Assembly (NCBI RefSeq): GCF_012489685.1
Contig: NC_080042.1
Coordinates: forward strand, 29,517,158 to 29,581,157
DNA: 64,000 nt
Source of the DNA: Lotus japonicus
Taxonomy: Eukaryota > Streptophyta > Magnoliopsida > Fabales > Fabaceae
Direction of reading: 5' to 3'
The notes below the pieces were generated by a model that saw nothing but the letters and a program-made list of their open reading frames with translations, searched no databases and was not told the origin of the DNA. A program made the translations under genes and the position numbers. Shown here piece by piece: positions 1-12,490 of the stretch. The first letter of the stretch is position 1. The number at the start of each line of letters is the position of its first letter.

Positions 1-2893
1 GCTCCAAGTAGGATTAACAGGTAACAATCACACTCAGCAACTAAGTTAGTATGCATGTTGCATGATATGCAATGCAGGTTAACCCAGTTAACCAAATGCA
101 TTCCGGAACGGATGGACATCAACGGATCAGCCCTAGCACCAGCCACGGTGGGACCATTTCGGCCCGCGTGCCTCTTACTCCAACAACAACGCTAGTCAGA
201 TCAGCATAAAACCCGAAGGCCTGCCATTTCGGTCTGCTACTAAGAGTCGCCTAACAGCGCTCTTACGCGGAAATCCGGGTCTTATAACCATTTTGGAATC
301 CGCCGTGGTCCGGCATCTCACCGTGTTTAAACCACTTAATGAGTGCATGCAATGAAGTGATTAGCCAAACAACGTCTCCGACCTCACTCGACACGTCGCC
401 ACGTGTTCTAGCTAAATTAATGTCTCTAAAAGCTTACCCTAAGGTAAAGTCGATTCTGCGACAAAAGACACTTCTTTACAACAACATAGTAACTCATGAT
501 GATCTCAAAATCATCCGACTCATCTCAATCCGATGGTCAAAACTGCTCAACGAGCAAAGAGTATCAACATACTCGGAAACTACCCGTTTCCCGGCTTATC
601 TCTCGGATAGCCCAACAACACAACTACTCCCAGAGCACAAGAGTACCAACGTACTCAAAACTTATCAATATTCTCAACACTTGGATCCGACGACACTTCT
701 CGTTTTCCAAAACTAAGATTTGAATCCTAAGCTTCCTTTCAAGTTTGTTATCATTATTTGAAGATTTAGAGGTTGTTTAATGTCTTATGAGTTTTCTTTA
801 CAAAATAATATCCTTTTAGTCTTATCGCAAATCTTATGAGTTTTCAACATCCCACAATCCCAATTAACTCCCCGAGAATGTCTCGATCCATCATAACCAT
901 AACAAGGCTCGAATCTCATTCGTCCTATCAAACTTTCCCCAAAATCTCAAAATAAAATCGGCATGACCTGCCCGCTATTCTCACTCCTCAGAATCACAGA
1001 TATGAGTGAAAGCATAGTTAAATCAGTACAGTCAACAAACATGTCATATATCAAGACATTCTAGAATAACCACGTAGCACTTAGCATATAAAGCATGCAT
1101 CACACATCCTAGATTACCCACTTAGCACGTACCATGTCATTCAATCTCAAAAACAGTCAGTAGATGAATCATCTACATTGTCAGCCGAAGCCTCAGAAAA
1201 CATTTTTCCAGTCAAACACAAACAAGTGCATAAACAGTAAATCAATGCCGAAAGCATCGACCCTAAGCATTAACTAAGGATTCAGTGAGTAGCCCTCACC
1301 TGTAGATTCTCCAGGGTGATCTTCAAAAGTTCCTTCACAACCAGCTCCTTGTTCTTCAGAGAATTCCTCAAAAGAACCTTTAGAGTAAAACCACAGAATT
1401 CCATCAAAAACTATCAGAAACTCAGTAATCAATACCCACTAAGGTTATACGAAGTAGTATATACTCCGAGGTACGATAATCTAGCGCGAAAGGACAAGTT
1501 TTTGAAACAAGAATTTTTCTTCCTCCCCCCTAGGGTGCTCGGCCACTATTGGTAATTAGGTGGGTCGATTTTTCTTCAATCAAACTTGGTTCCTAGTTTA
1601 TTATTAGTCGTAACTAAGGGTATTCTAAACTCGCAAAATTATCGGATCGAAAACTGTCGCAGGGGTATTTTGGTCAATATTTTAGCTCAGAATTTTAAAA
1701 CTGAAATTTCGAAAAGCAAATTGGATGGGGACGTCACCAACGACGTTTGTGACAACTAATCCTACTAGCACTAAGCTAAGGCGATAGTTTTCAGCCCAAA
1801 GGACGAAGCTTTGCCCCAAAATGGGTATTTTAAGCAGAATTGAAACTCGATGGTAGTTTTTCGAGAATCGGCGTAGTATTATTAGCTAAACATGCTCTTG
1901 GGCACGTAGGGAAGATGTTTAGATAGAAAAATGAAGTTATCAAGATAGTTTTGCAAAAACCTCAAAACTATGAGCACAGAAAGACATAGAGAAAAGCTAT
2001 GGAAAAGACGATCAGAGGTAAGGATTAGCGACTATACCTCGATACCTTCAAGCAGCAACTGTTGAATCAACGATCAAGCAAGAAATGAAGAAAATCTTCT
2101 CTTCTCCCTCCTTTAGCAAACTCGCGGCCTCTTGGAAGAAAATGGGTGAGTTTTTGTGATTTTTTCTCATTTCTTAGCTATATATAGAGGTTGGAAAAAC
2201 GCGGGAAAATGAAAGTTTCGCGATTCCGATTTTTCCGGCTTCATTCTCCGTGAATTCTAAGATAGGTTTTGGCGACATAATTCCAAAACTCAAAAGAGGT
2301 TTCCTTGTATTTTAGGTGACTAATGCAAAGTCGGTGTAAAACTATTTTACCCGATAAGTTACTTTTTGCATTGAATGTCGGAAGAGAAAACTTCCTTCTG
2401 AAGAAAGATTGAAATCATCAAGAGAAATGGGTGTACACCAGTGGAATCTTCATCTGAAGTTCCGAATAGAAAAAGTCTTCATCGTCGGTTGATTCTAGGG
2501 TTTTGAACTATCAGGGTTCTAGTTTCGGCAAACTTCCGAGGATTGGAATCGGACGTTCGTAGATCCTAGGGTTTCGCCTCGAAACGATTGTTATATAAGG
2601 AATAAGAGAAGTTCTAACATTTCTCTGAAGATTTTTGGAATTAATTTCCATCGTGACTTTAAGTGAAAACTAGCTATTTACTAAGGTTTCTGCCCTAGGT
2701 TTAAGCGTATATCGATCGTGCTATACTTTTTATCGATTTTGATACAATCCTTAGACTTTTCCTGAACTTTCTCCTTCATAAATTTATTTCATTTAGTAAA
2801 CTCTTGTTCAGGTTTCCCTTCACGATACATCAACCCTAATCGTGAATAAGAATTTTATTCACTTGGCATAAGTTTAAAAACTTGGGTCTTACA
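1..2893 (-). mobile_element. Tekay-type gypsy LTR, first ~2.9 kb, minus strand
   Basis: Read on the minus strand the segment starts at 2893 with TGTAAGACCC, the LTR start seen in other gypsy LTRs here, and it can be followed to base 1. There it matches the part of the element C LTR around 48200, so the remaining ~1.1 kb of LTR and the rest of the element lie left of the window. It interrupts family-2 LTR H2, whose sequence resumes at 2894 (expected TSD copy ATTCT at 2894-2898). The LTR ORF found in other copies would fall outside the window. ORFs of 60-125 codons inside this stretch are not conserved in the related LTRs and are not called. Confidence 0.8.
2180..2187 (-). promoter_or_regulatory. 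TATA box of the minus-strand Tekay LTR
   Basis: CTATATATAG lies just after a CGCGGGAAA-like stretch, the same setting as the TATA boxes at 46071 (element C) and 16238 (gypsy B). Transcription would run toward base 1. Confidence 0.6.
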
Positions 2894-2904
2894 ATTCTCA
2901 TCAC

Positions 2905-3040
2905 ATTCAGAAAAAGAAAGAAAGAGTGAGAGAGGGAGAGAGAGAGGCGGCGACAAGAAGGAGAAGAAGGAGAGAAAGAGAAGGATCAAGGGAGAAAGAA
3001 GAAGACCAAGCAAAGGCTGAGAGGAGCAGCAAGGAGAGGG
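2905..3040 (+). repeat. Purine-rich GA/GAGA tract in LTR H2
   Basis: The stretch is almost entirely A and G, rich in GAGAG and GAAG runs. S1 has a shorter counterpart near 5655-5680. GA-rich leaders are common in plant LTRs; no coding role is evident. Confidence 0.6.
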
Positions 3041-3530
3041 CTTCTTCATTCATCCTTTTCATCACCTTTCTATCATCTTTTCACACCAAAAGCCAAGGTA
3101 AGGGTGGATCTAGTGGGTAGAGTCTAGGATCATACATGATGAAGGTTTCATGATTTGTATGACTATGATTTGAGTTTTGTGTTGGTTGATGATGTGACTA
3201 ACTGAGATGTGACTTATGGATTCCCATTTAAATCTTGATATTTATGAGAAATATGATTGTTATATGTTGAACATGAGATCTAACCCTGTTTATATGTTAT
3301 GTGTTATTTAGGGGGGGGGGGCTGATGGTGAAGATCAAGAGCTCGGTTATAAGACCCAGATTTCGGAACTGGATTAAATAATTATTTTTCCGACTCAGCG
3401 GTTCATTTTGGAACTCTGGACTGTACGCACGATAGGTTTCACTTCTCGGAAGTCCGACGACGCTAAATTCTATTCTCTCAAGACTTTAAATTCTAACGCT
3501 GAATGAAGACTTTTTCTATTCGGAACATAG

Positions 3531-4180
3531 GTCGATCGCACCTTACTGTATGGCACCTGCAGAGCTAGTGGAGCTGAAGTCTCAATTGGAGGACCTTTCG
3601 GCGAAGGGATTCATTCGACCAAGTGTCTCACCTTGGGGAGCGCCAGTGTTATTCGTTAAGAAGGAAAGTCAAGATTGTGTGTGGACTATCGACAGCTCAA
3701 CCAAGCGACTGTCAAGAACAGATATCCGTTGCCAAGGATTAAGGATTTGACGGATCAACTTCGAGGGGCTGCCGTATTCTCCAAGATAGATTTGAAGTCC
3801 GGCTATAATCAGATCAGAGTGAAGACTGAGGATATACCGACGAATGCACCTCCTGTTTTCATGGACTACATGAACCGTACTTTTCACGAGTTCTTGGATC
3901 GGTTTGTGGTAGTGTTTATCGACGACATCCTAATTTATTCGAAGGACGCTAAGGAGCATGTGGGACATTTGCATCAAGTTCTACAAGTGTTGCGGGAGAA
4001 AAAGTTGTATGCGAACCCTTCCAAGTGTGAGTTCTGGCTTGAGGAAGTCAAATTCTTGGGCCATGTTATCTCAAAGGAAGGCATAGTTGTGGATCCAGCG
4101 AAGGTAAAGACTGTTTTGGCTTGGGATCAACCGAAGACAGTGACAGACATCAGGAGCTTTGTGGGCTTAGCTGGATTTGT
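3531..4180 (+). pseudogene. Gypsy reverse transcriptase fragment embedded in LTR-H
   Basis: This encodes the gypsy RT stretch from the [13 protein letters not shown] segment through the [34 protein letters not shown] and KCEFW motifs to SFVGLAGF. It is broken. A frameshift lies near 3665 between the KKESQ stretch and CVDYRQLN, and about 20 residues are missing between IRVKTEDIP and [16 protein letters not shown] sequence flanks it on both sides: the part to about 3529 matches gypsy B LTR 15547-15950 (with a deletion) and the part from about 4185 matches from about 16284. The fragment has therefore replaced roughly 320 bp of LTR. It is closely related to the RT of element C (63717 onward). It is not functional. 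Confidence 0.85.
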
Positions 4181-6805
4181 CATGTGTGTGGCTGCGAGCT
4201 AGAGGGAAGAGAGGGACAGGGAGAACTTCGCCGTTTCTTGACGGATCTTCGAGCTGTTTGTCTCTACTTCACAACACAGAGGAACTCTTGCTTATTCTCA
4301 CCTCTGATCATCTTTTATATCGCGTATTTTTATCTCTTTCTAAGCTCCTAGTTTTGAGCTTTTTGTAAAATCGTCCGATTTTTTCGATTTTTTTTTTTGA
4401 ACTACCTTCCATGACTACCAAACAAGCTTAATCTCTCGCCGATGCGCGCCGATTTCGATCGAGTCGCCGTAGATCTGAAAAACGGTATAAAAACCCAGTT
4501 TACTCACATATTGAAACTTTATCTTCAAAAAGCCACAATCCGACTTAGTGCCCTTAGGATTAGTTGCTATAAATTTCGTTGTGAACAACCCCATCAATTT
4601 TGTTTTTCAAAATTTCAACTTTGAGTTTTTGAGCTCAAAACTTGGACCAAACTACCCCTGTATGCAATACTATTTCTAAAATTTTTCCGAGCATTGATTT
4701 ACCCTAGTTTTACCCTAAAACTACCTAGGAATTAAATTAGATCGAAGAAAAAGCACCGAAACGCTAAATTAGAGAGTGGCCGAGACCTATTTGTGTTAGG
4801 ACAGTGAGGAAACTCAAATCTGGGCAAGGTTGGCGTTATGCTTACTGTAGCCCTTCGAGTCGCCAAAATATTGGCTTTGGTTTCGTGTCATTCCGAGTTC
4901 TGTAGCTCGAGTTATGCGCATTTTAGTGAGCAAAGGTAAATATTAGAATTTTCTTGTTTGGCTTCACGTGTCAAAACTCACTCATTCGGGGAAACTCTTC
5001 CTGTAAGACCCTAGACTTACTTATGTAATGCTTAAGTGATAGATTGAATAAAATAAGACTTTTGGCTAAGTTTGAGTTTTGACAGATTACAACTGTCAAC
5101 TTGTGGGAATTTTTAGAGAGTCTTAACGACCTCATTTGGGAAAACGTCCTTCAAAAACATAACTTTAAGGGTTGAGTATTTGATTTTCAAATTGAAACTG
5201 ATTTACACCATACCATGTATGTCTAGTTTTATAACTCTGGAATCTGACCTGTTGCGACATATTTTTAATAGAATTTTCTTGTCTCCGTGTAGAAAATTCT
5301 CGAAGTGGAATCAGGTCATTCCGACCTCTGTATCTCGAGATATTCGAATTTTACTGAGCAAGGGTTGGGCTGTAATGTGCTAGCGGATTAAGTGTTGTAT
5401 TTTCTTTTTAATTCCGAGTTTAATTGGGTTTTAATTATAAAGAGTGGGGCCTATCTGTAATTTGGACCTGGTTAAGTGGTGATTACTAATGGGTCAAGGG
5501 TGGTTGCAGGCTTAAGTGAAAAGAAGAAAAAAAAATGAAACCCTAGCCCACATGTGTGTGAGGCCGCGGGTTGCATGGGAAATAAGGGGGGGAAAACCCT
5601 TATTTTCCCCTCATTCTGAACAAGAACAGAAACCATACAGCTCCACGTGAAAACCTGAGAGAGAGCAAGAGAGAGACGCCGCCGATCAAGCCGCCACCAC
5701 CGCCAGTGACGCACGCGCGAGAGGGAGAAACTTGCGAGATAGAGAGAGAGCTGCGAGGGATAGTGAGGGGACGTGGACAGCAGCGTTCTTGAACCTTTTC
5801 TTCACCAAAACCTTTTCCTTTTCACCAAGTTAGCCAAGGTAAGGGCTGGTCCTAGGAGTTGGGTAGCATGTCTAGGCCATATTGCCATGCTTTGACATGA
5901 TTTTATGTATGAACTTGATTGATGTGCTTGAGGTTTTGAATATGTGATGTGTGCTGGACTTTTTCCATGTGATATTGGGTTACACTGTGTACATGTTACT
6001 ATATTTGATGCTGGTAGATGACTTAGAACCCTTAGAATAGAATGGCTAAAACAAAATTGATGGCAAATGCATTTTCTGTCAGATTTTTGTGCTGGACAGT
6101 AAACTTCAGGTCCTATTTTCACTTGTTTCTAGTCGCCAACTAAAGAAATGATTAACATACAAATTGTAGATCTTCGAAAGATCTTTTCAGGCATATAAAG
6201 ATCATAAATTTTTGTCTAGTATTGTGTGTTGTAGGTCGTTTTGGGTAACTGTCATACCTGCTGTTTTCCCTGTGTCGGACAGAAACTTTAAGGAGTAATA
6301 TCACCTAATTCTGGGGCTCAAATGAAAATGATTTTAACTAGAGAGTTGTAGATCTTTAAAATATCTTTCCAGAAAGATATTATACATGATTTTTTGTTGG
6401 AGGACGCATTCTGTAGACCAGTTTCAATGAACGTTGTTTCTGCTGTCCAAAAAGCTAAGTTGCGAAAATGTGTTGTTTTCCATGCATAAGCCTTATGTTA
6501 CCTTATTTGATAATTTATGCCATGATGTGCCATGCGTAAGTGTAAGTTTATGCTATGCCTTACGTGAATTGTGATATTATTGGAAATTGTTCAAAGGGTC
6601 GCTCATCTAGCTGTAATTCCCGATGTGTCTGTGATCGTTTAATTGTTATATTTATGCGATGTTGATGTAAGACTCTAGGTTGACTTTAGAGACTTAAACA
6701 AAGAGAAACGTGTAATTAACTCGCTTGCAAGTAAATGTGAATAATATGGGCATAGGTCTAGTGTAGACTATAGTCCATGAGAACGATGGGCTTGCACGCG
6801 AGGGA

Positions 6806-6950
6806 GAATTGTGGATTGACTGTTGGTCTCCACGTGAAAAGGTTGACTGCGGTCACCTAGAGATTTTGTGGATCATTGCGGCTCCACGTGTTTGGTTGAC
6901 TGCGGTCACCATGAGATTTTTGTGAAGTATTGCAGCTTCACGTGATAGTA
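6806..6950 (+). repeat. Three imperfect ~55-bp repeats, each with a CACGTG box
   Basis: Copies share the pattern TTGACTG..GGT(C), then GAGATTTT.GTG, then CATTGCGGCTCCACGTG. The palindrome CACGTG (plant G-box core) occurs at 6831-6836, 6885-6890 and 6939-6944, spaced exactly 54 bp. G-boxes are bound by bZIP and bHLH factors; whether these are bound is inference. Confidence 0.75.
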
Positions 6951-7144
6951 CATCTGCGGATGTAAGTGATTGGCCAAGGCAGGATTGGTGGGTTGTGTGA
7001 TGTGAGATTCCGTTAGTAACTGACTCTTTCCCATAAAAGACATATAATGTACTTATATTATGTTGTTGTTGATTTTTTCATTATCATTCTTTTTGTTGGA
7101 CCTGACCCTGCTTGTTTGCTATGTGTTTATTTGGGGGGGGGTAG

Positions 7145-7333
7145 ATGGTCATGAAGATAACGGCGACGACTCATTCTTGGAAGCTGATACTCTGTGACGA
7201 GCCACTACCGGATGACGACTACACTTCAGATAAAGAGGAAGAAGATAAAGAGAAAGAGGCCAAGGATTTGGGTTGGGTTGTGAGACATCCATTTTTCTTT
7301 TGGGTTGAGAGTACCGAGTTTTGGAAGTATTGA
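7145..7333 (+). pseudogene. Shortened LTR ORF of S1 (62 codons)
   Basis: The ORF starts just after a G9 run, at the same LTR position as the ORF of family-2 LTR H2 (ATG at 3325, after a G run). Both begin with MV(M)KI followed by a Ser/Thr-rich stretch and a Trp. S1 then differs: an acidic run (SDKEEEDKEKE) and an early stop, whereas H2 goes on for ~150 codons. It looks like an internally deleted relic. No known domain is recognisable. Confidence 0.4.
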
Positions 7334-8133
7334 ACCATTACTTTATTTTAGTTGAGATAGTTTAACTTGATGTAATTTACTTTGAAGTTTTCTTCCGGAT
7401 ATTTATTTCATACTCTTTTCAATGATTAATAAAGTTTGAGGTTTACGTTGATGATTATTTCCGCAAGTTTGAAATGGTTAAGTTTCGAGAATTTTGTAAA
7501 ATTGAACTTTTATCATTAATTCAAGATTAATAAGTGAATCGACGAAAACTCTTTACGAAAATTGGTTAATTAGTTACTGTGTAACACTCGAGAAATCGGG
7601 GCGTTACACTTCCATTCGTGTTAGAATGTCGTACTCGGAAGCTTTTTAAGCTTTGTCTATCGTTAGTTAGTAATTGTTGTAATCGAATTGACTTGTTTTG
7701 ATTGATTTTCGCTTTGTTTGTTCCAAGGTTCGTTTATGGAAACTGATGACCCTATTTTAGTAGTGTTTTTAGGGTCATTTCTTTGTGTGTTTTGAGTCTT
7801 TTTGTTGAGTCTCATGTAGTGTTTCATGCATTCTCATGCATTTTTATCTTTTCTTTAGTCTTTATTTTGCTTTGGAAATTTAGTAGTTTTATAGGGAGTT
7901 TTCTTGCATTTTGAGTAAAGTTTAGGTCTTGCATGGTTTTATTGTGTTAATTGAAGGATCTCATGTGCTAATAAGCTTTTTGAGCTTCTAGAATTTTCCT
8001 TGGCTTGTTGGTTAAGTTTCAGATCAGGAACTGGAGAAGAAAGAAGGCCAATAAGCATGGAATTGATGGAAAACTTAAAGAGGATTGAAAAGAGGAGTTT
8101 CAGAAGCCAAAAAGCCCTTTTCAGGCGAGCTTA

Positions 8134-8239
8134 AGCGCCTAGGCGCTGGGGAATGGGCGCCTAGGCGCCAATTGGGTCCAGAGAGCATGTTTTTAGATGC
8201 AATTGGCGCTCAGGCGCTTTGAATTGGCGCCTGAGCGCC
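8134..8239. repeat. Cluster of four 14-bp GC-rich palindromes upstream of the S2 TATA box
   Basis: AGCGCCTAGGCGCT (8134-8147) and GGCGCCTAGGCGCC (8156-8169) are perfect palindromes. GGCGCTCAGGCGCT (8205-8218) and GGCGCCTGAGCGCC (8226-8239) are near-inverses of each other. The last ends 20 bp before the TATA box. Confidence 0.85.
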
Positions 8240-8258
8240 CAGACTCGACCTGTTTGCC

Positions 8259-8266
8259 TATAAATA
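8259..8266 (+). promoter_or_regulatory. TATA box of S2
   Basis: CCTATAAATAGG, 20 bp downstream of the palindrome cluster, is a consensus plant TATA box in LTR context. Confidence 0.75.
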
Positions 8267-9673
8267 GGCTTTTTGCCATTTCTTTTGTACCTTTTTTCAT
8301 TTTTATCATTTTTTTTCATAAGTTAGAAGAGAGAGCTTGAGTTCTGAAGCTTTGGGAGCTTTCCCTAGGTCTTATGTTCCAGGTTTTATCTTTATTTTCT
8401 AGCATGGATTCCATAGCCATGCTTGGCTAAAACCCCTTTTGCTTTGGGTTCTTTGTAAGACTTTGAATGTTTTAGCTATCAATCCTTTTCTATTCATGAT
8501 GTTCTGAGTAAACCCTTGAATCTCACTTCTATGCTTTATCTTTCAAGCTTGAATGCATGCTAGCTTCTTACTTTTCTATAATCATAACGATAGTTTGTTA
8601 TAGAATTGGGACTTGTTGTTAGATTACTCCTTCTATACTTGCTACTAGGAATAGAGGAAGGCTTGGGGTTTGTTGGCCTGATTTGTATGCTTAGTGCTCC
8701 TAGCAATTGTTTAGGTTAACAAGGAATTGAACCTATCTTTTGATTAGGAAGGGTTTTCTTTGCGAGGCATCGATAGATAACTTTCTAGGCTAGAACATCA
8801 AGGAGAGACTCAGGATTAATTGAATAGGAAGGTTTGTTAAAACTGAATTAGTTGCACAAGAACCCAAGGCAATCTTATCTCTGTTTTTCAATCGCTTTAT
8901 TACTTGTTTACTTGTCTTTTTACAAACTCAAGAAACAACCAATTATTAAAACTGAATTTTACTTGCTTTTCAACCTTAAACTTGAATCTTAAACTGAATT
9001 TGCAATCTAATTCCCTGTGGTTCGATAATTTAAAACACGGAGGTATTCGTACACTTGCGAATTGACCAACAGAAACTTTGGGGTTGACAGAGCAAGCTTA
9101 TGAGCGTGATCTGCACCGCGAGACTGGAACAACTCGAGGTTAGGGCAACTTATTTACTAACTATTGTATTGTAGGCGTCGATAAATTCGCCTTGTATATT
9201 GTTTCGATATTGAATATTGCACTGAATTATTGTTATGTTGCTTTCATAACTTGTGATGCTAATGTTGTTATCAAATTGTGCGCCTTGTCGTGACTACGGA
9301 GTGTAGAATCATGGAACTGTTTTACTTGTATTATTTCGGGTTGGATGAACAACCCTAGGCAAGTCCAAACCCGAGGTTTGAGACCAAGCCCTATTTGAAC
9401 ACTTAGACTTTCCCCGGGGATTACAATTGGGGGGATTTTGGAAAGCTTAGAGTAGTTAGAACTTGGAACTAGAGAACTTAGGGAACTTAGTTTTCGAGAA
9501 TCAAACTCATAACTTGACTAACTCAACTTGAAATATTTTTATTAATGAATAAAACCATAGGGAACTTAAGTGGAGAAATGATTGCGAAAGACGGGGAAAT
9601 GTCGACAAGTCTTGAAGCTACTGGGAATTGGTGGAAGCCACGGGGGTGATCCACGGAGACGAGTGTAACACCC

Positions 9674-12413
9674 TATGACTTTCTTCAAGAATCATTTTCT
9701 TAATTTCTTCATCCTCGGGAACGCAAATCCGACCTCGAAATCTCAACATGCCTTGCGTATCTAACTTGAATTCATTATTCTCCGACTGATTAACTCCCAT
9801 CATCCTATCTACCAACTTCACATCCAGTTTTTGAGCCTCCCTGATATTGTCGAGAAATTCATTATTAACTTTTAACATTCCCACCATAACACTTTGCGGT
9901 GTCACTTCGCAAACCAAACTCAAGTCTCGGAACTTCTCCATCAATTCCAACTCTTTAACCATCATTGCCGACATATGCAAGGTCTATCAGCTTAAAGCAT
10001 CGGCCACAACATTAGCTTTGCCTGGATGATAATTCAAACCGAAATCAAAATCTTTCAAGAATTCCAACCACCTTCGTTGTCTCATGTTCAACTCCTTCTG
10101 ATCAAAGAGATAGTTAAAACTCTTATGGTCACTAAACACTTCAAATCTGGAACCATAAAGGTAGTGTCTCCAAATTTTCAGCACAAAAACAACTGCAGCC
10201 AATTCTACAGCAATGCCACAACCAGAAATGACATTACCAAGAAAACTAACCTCTTGCAACCAGAATTCACACTTGGAAAACTTCGCATATAACTTCCTAT
10301 CTTTCAAAACATGAACACAACCCATAGGTGGTCTTCATGTTCTTTTTCCGATTTAGAGTAAATCAGAATGTCATCAATGAATACCACCACAAACCGATCC
10401 AAATAAGTATGAAAAATACGGTTCATGTACTCCATGAATACTCCCGGCGCATTAGTAACACCAAAAGGCATCACCGAATACTCGTAATGCCCATACCGAG
10501 TTCTGAACGCGGTCTTCTGAATATCATCTCCTTTCACTCTAATATGATGATATCCTAATCTAAATCAATCTTAGAAAACACTCTTGCACCACTAATTGAT
10601 CCATCAAGTCATCAATTATCGGAAGCGGATACTTGTTCTTAATCGTCACTTTATTCAGCTGTCTGTAATCAACACAAAGTCTCATACTTCTGTCTTTCTT
10701 CTTTACTAACAACACTAGAGCTCCCCACGGTGATACACTTGGTCTTATAAACTTTTTCTCAAGCAACTCCTCTAATTGCTTCTTCAGTTCGGACTATTCA
10801 GATGCAGACATCCTGTATGGTGCCATGGATAGAGGTCTGGTACCAGGTACAAGATCAATTGTAAATTCAACTTCTCTTTCTGGCGGTATATCAGGAATTT
10901 CATCAGGAAATACCTCAGGAAATTCTCGCACCACCTGCAACTCATCAATTATAGCTTGATTCTCAATAGATAACGACGCCAACAACGAGAACATGTGCGC
11001 TTCGTCTTGCATCATTTGCCTTAGCTGTTTACCAGTCATCAAGCCATCTTCTTCCTCTTCCGCAATAGAAAACCTCAAGGATTTGTTATAACAATTGATA
11101 TGAACGTAGTTATACTCTAACCAATTCATACCCAAGATCACATCTAGACCGCTTAACGGTAAACAAATCAAATCAACAACAAAGTCTCTGTCGAAGATCG
11201 ACAAGGGACAACTCAAACACACACGAGAAGTAGTCGTCGATCCCTTAACTGGAACCTCGACGACCATTTCCCCTTTCATAGAAGACAACCCCAGACCCAA
11301 TCTTTCAATACAAGCAACGACAATAAAACAATGAGTAGCACCGGTATCAATAATAGTGATTAATGACGTACTATTAATGAAACATGTACCTCTGATAAGT
11401 CGGTCCTCACTAGGTGTCTGAGTCCCAGCCAAAGCGAACACCTTGCTACCAAGCGCTTTCTTTGGTTTCTGACACTGAGTACTGATATGTCCTTTTTCAC
11501 CACAATTGAAACAGACAGCTTCCTTATGCTTGCACTCAGAAACTGCATGTCTCGCCTTACCACAACGGAAACACCTCTTCACCTCAGCAGTAGTGCACGC
11601 ATTGCTCCTGTGACCAGGCTGTCCACATTTGAAACACACAATCTTAGCAAGAGCGTCTCCCCCACTAGTCCTCTGACCTGGAGAAATTCTCTGTTTACCT
11701 TTTCCCGCATCATAAGGCTTGCCACGGTTCTGTTGACTCTTGCCTCTCTTATCAGTAACAACTTTGTGATAAGCATTGCTATCTTCTTCAAAGATTCTGC
11801 AACTATCAACCAAATCAGAGAAGACACAAATCTTCTGATATCCAACACCCTTCTTGATGTCAGAGCGCAATCCATTCTCAAACTTGATGCACTTAGAAAA
11901 TTCAACACCCTCTCCATTAAAATGTGGGTAGAACTTAGCCAACTCAACGAACTTCGCAACATATTCTGTCACTGACCGATTCCGTTGTTTCAACTCAAGG
12001 AACTCAATCTCTTTCTTACCCCGAACATCTTCAGGATAGTATTTCCTCAGGAATTCCCTACAAAACACATCCCAAGTAATTCCCTCGCCTGCAGTTTCCA
12101 ATTTGTCGCGCATTTCCAGCCACCAGTCATCAGCTTCGACTGCTAGCATATGAGTGCCATACCGAACCTTCTAAGCTGGAGTGCAATCCATCACACGAAA
12201 AATCCTCTCAATCTTCTTCAACCACTCCAATGCTCCATCCGGATCATGCTTACACTTGAACACCGGTGGATTCTCTCTTTGGAAGGTCGCCAAACTGCGA
12301 GATCCAGCATTCTCGTCAGCATTCGGCTGATTCTGCATAGCCTGAGCCATCGCTTGCAAAGCAGCAGCAATCGCAGCATCATTCCTTCTAGCCATCTTAT
12401 CACTACAATACAA
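9674..12413 (-). pseudogene. G2 gag-pol polyprotein, broken
   Basis: Start ATG at 12413. Gag capsid-type sequence is followed by three CCHC zinc knuckles (CFKCGQPGHRSNAC, then CFRCGKARHAVSEC, then CFNCGEKGHISTQC), a retropepsin with DTGAT, and RT. Breaks are: an in-frame TAG at 12171-12173 where relatives have Gln; an in-frame TAG at 10794-10796; a frameshift and small deletion near 10550; and loss of ~100 residues near 10205-10235, joining the RT thumb region directly to the RNase H-type ELAAVVF stretch. It then ends at the start of the integrase region (ESHR at about 9675). The gag is related to, but clearly distinct from, that of element C. Confidence 0.9.
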
Positions 12414-12490
12414 ACATCAGTTAAAATGAAATAACAATACTCGATTGTTAGACAACTACGACTCGCTAATTTGGCCAGACGGACCGACCT

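Larger units (their letters stand above)
5002..7608 (+). mobile_element. Solo LTR S1 (family 2, 2607 bp)
   Basis: It starts TGTAAGACCC at 5002 and ends GGGGCGTTACA at 7608, with perfect TSD CTTCC at 4997-5001 and 7609-7613. LTR-H sequence continues on both sides. Nothing between the ends resembles gag, pol, PBS or PPT. It carries a purine-rich stretch near 5655, a CCAAGGTAAGG motif near 5832, a G-box repeat block (6806-6950), a G9 run at 7133 and a shortened LTR ORF (7145-7333). Confidence 0.9.
7744..9071 (+). mobile_element. Solo LTR S2 (1328 bp), Athila/Tat-like
   Basis: It starts TGATGACCC at 7744 and ends GACCAACA at 9071, with perfect TSD GAAAC at 7739-7743 and 9072-9076. LTR-H continues on both sides. 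It has a clear TATA box (8259-8266) preceded by GCGCC-type palindromes, and a 3' part with the CCCTGTGGTTCGA motif and the CACTTGCGA end often seen in Athila/Tat LTRs. No internal region is present. The family assignment is from memory of motif style and is tentative. Confidence 0.85.
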
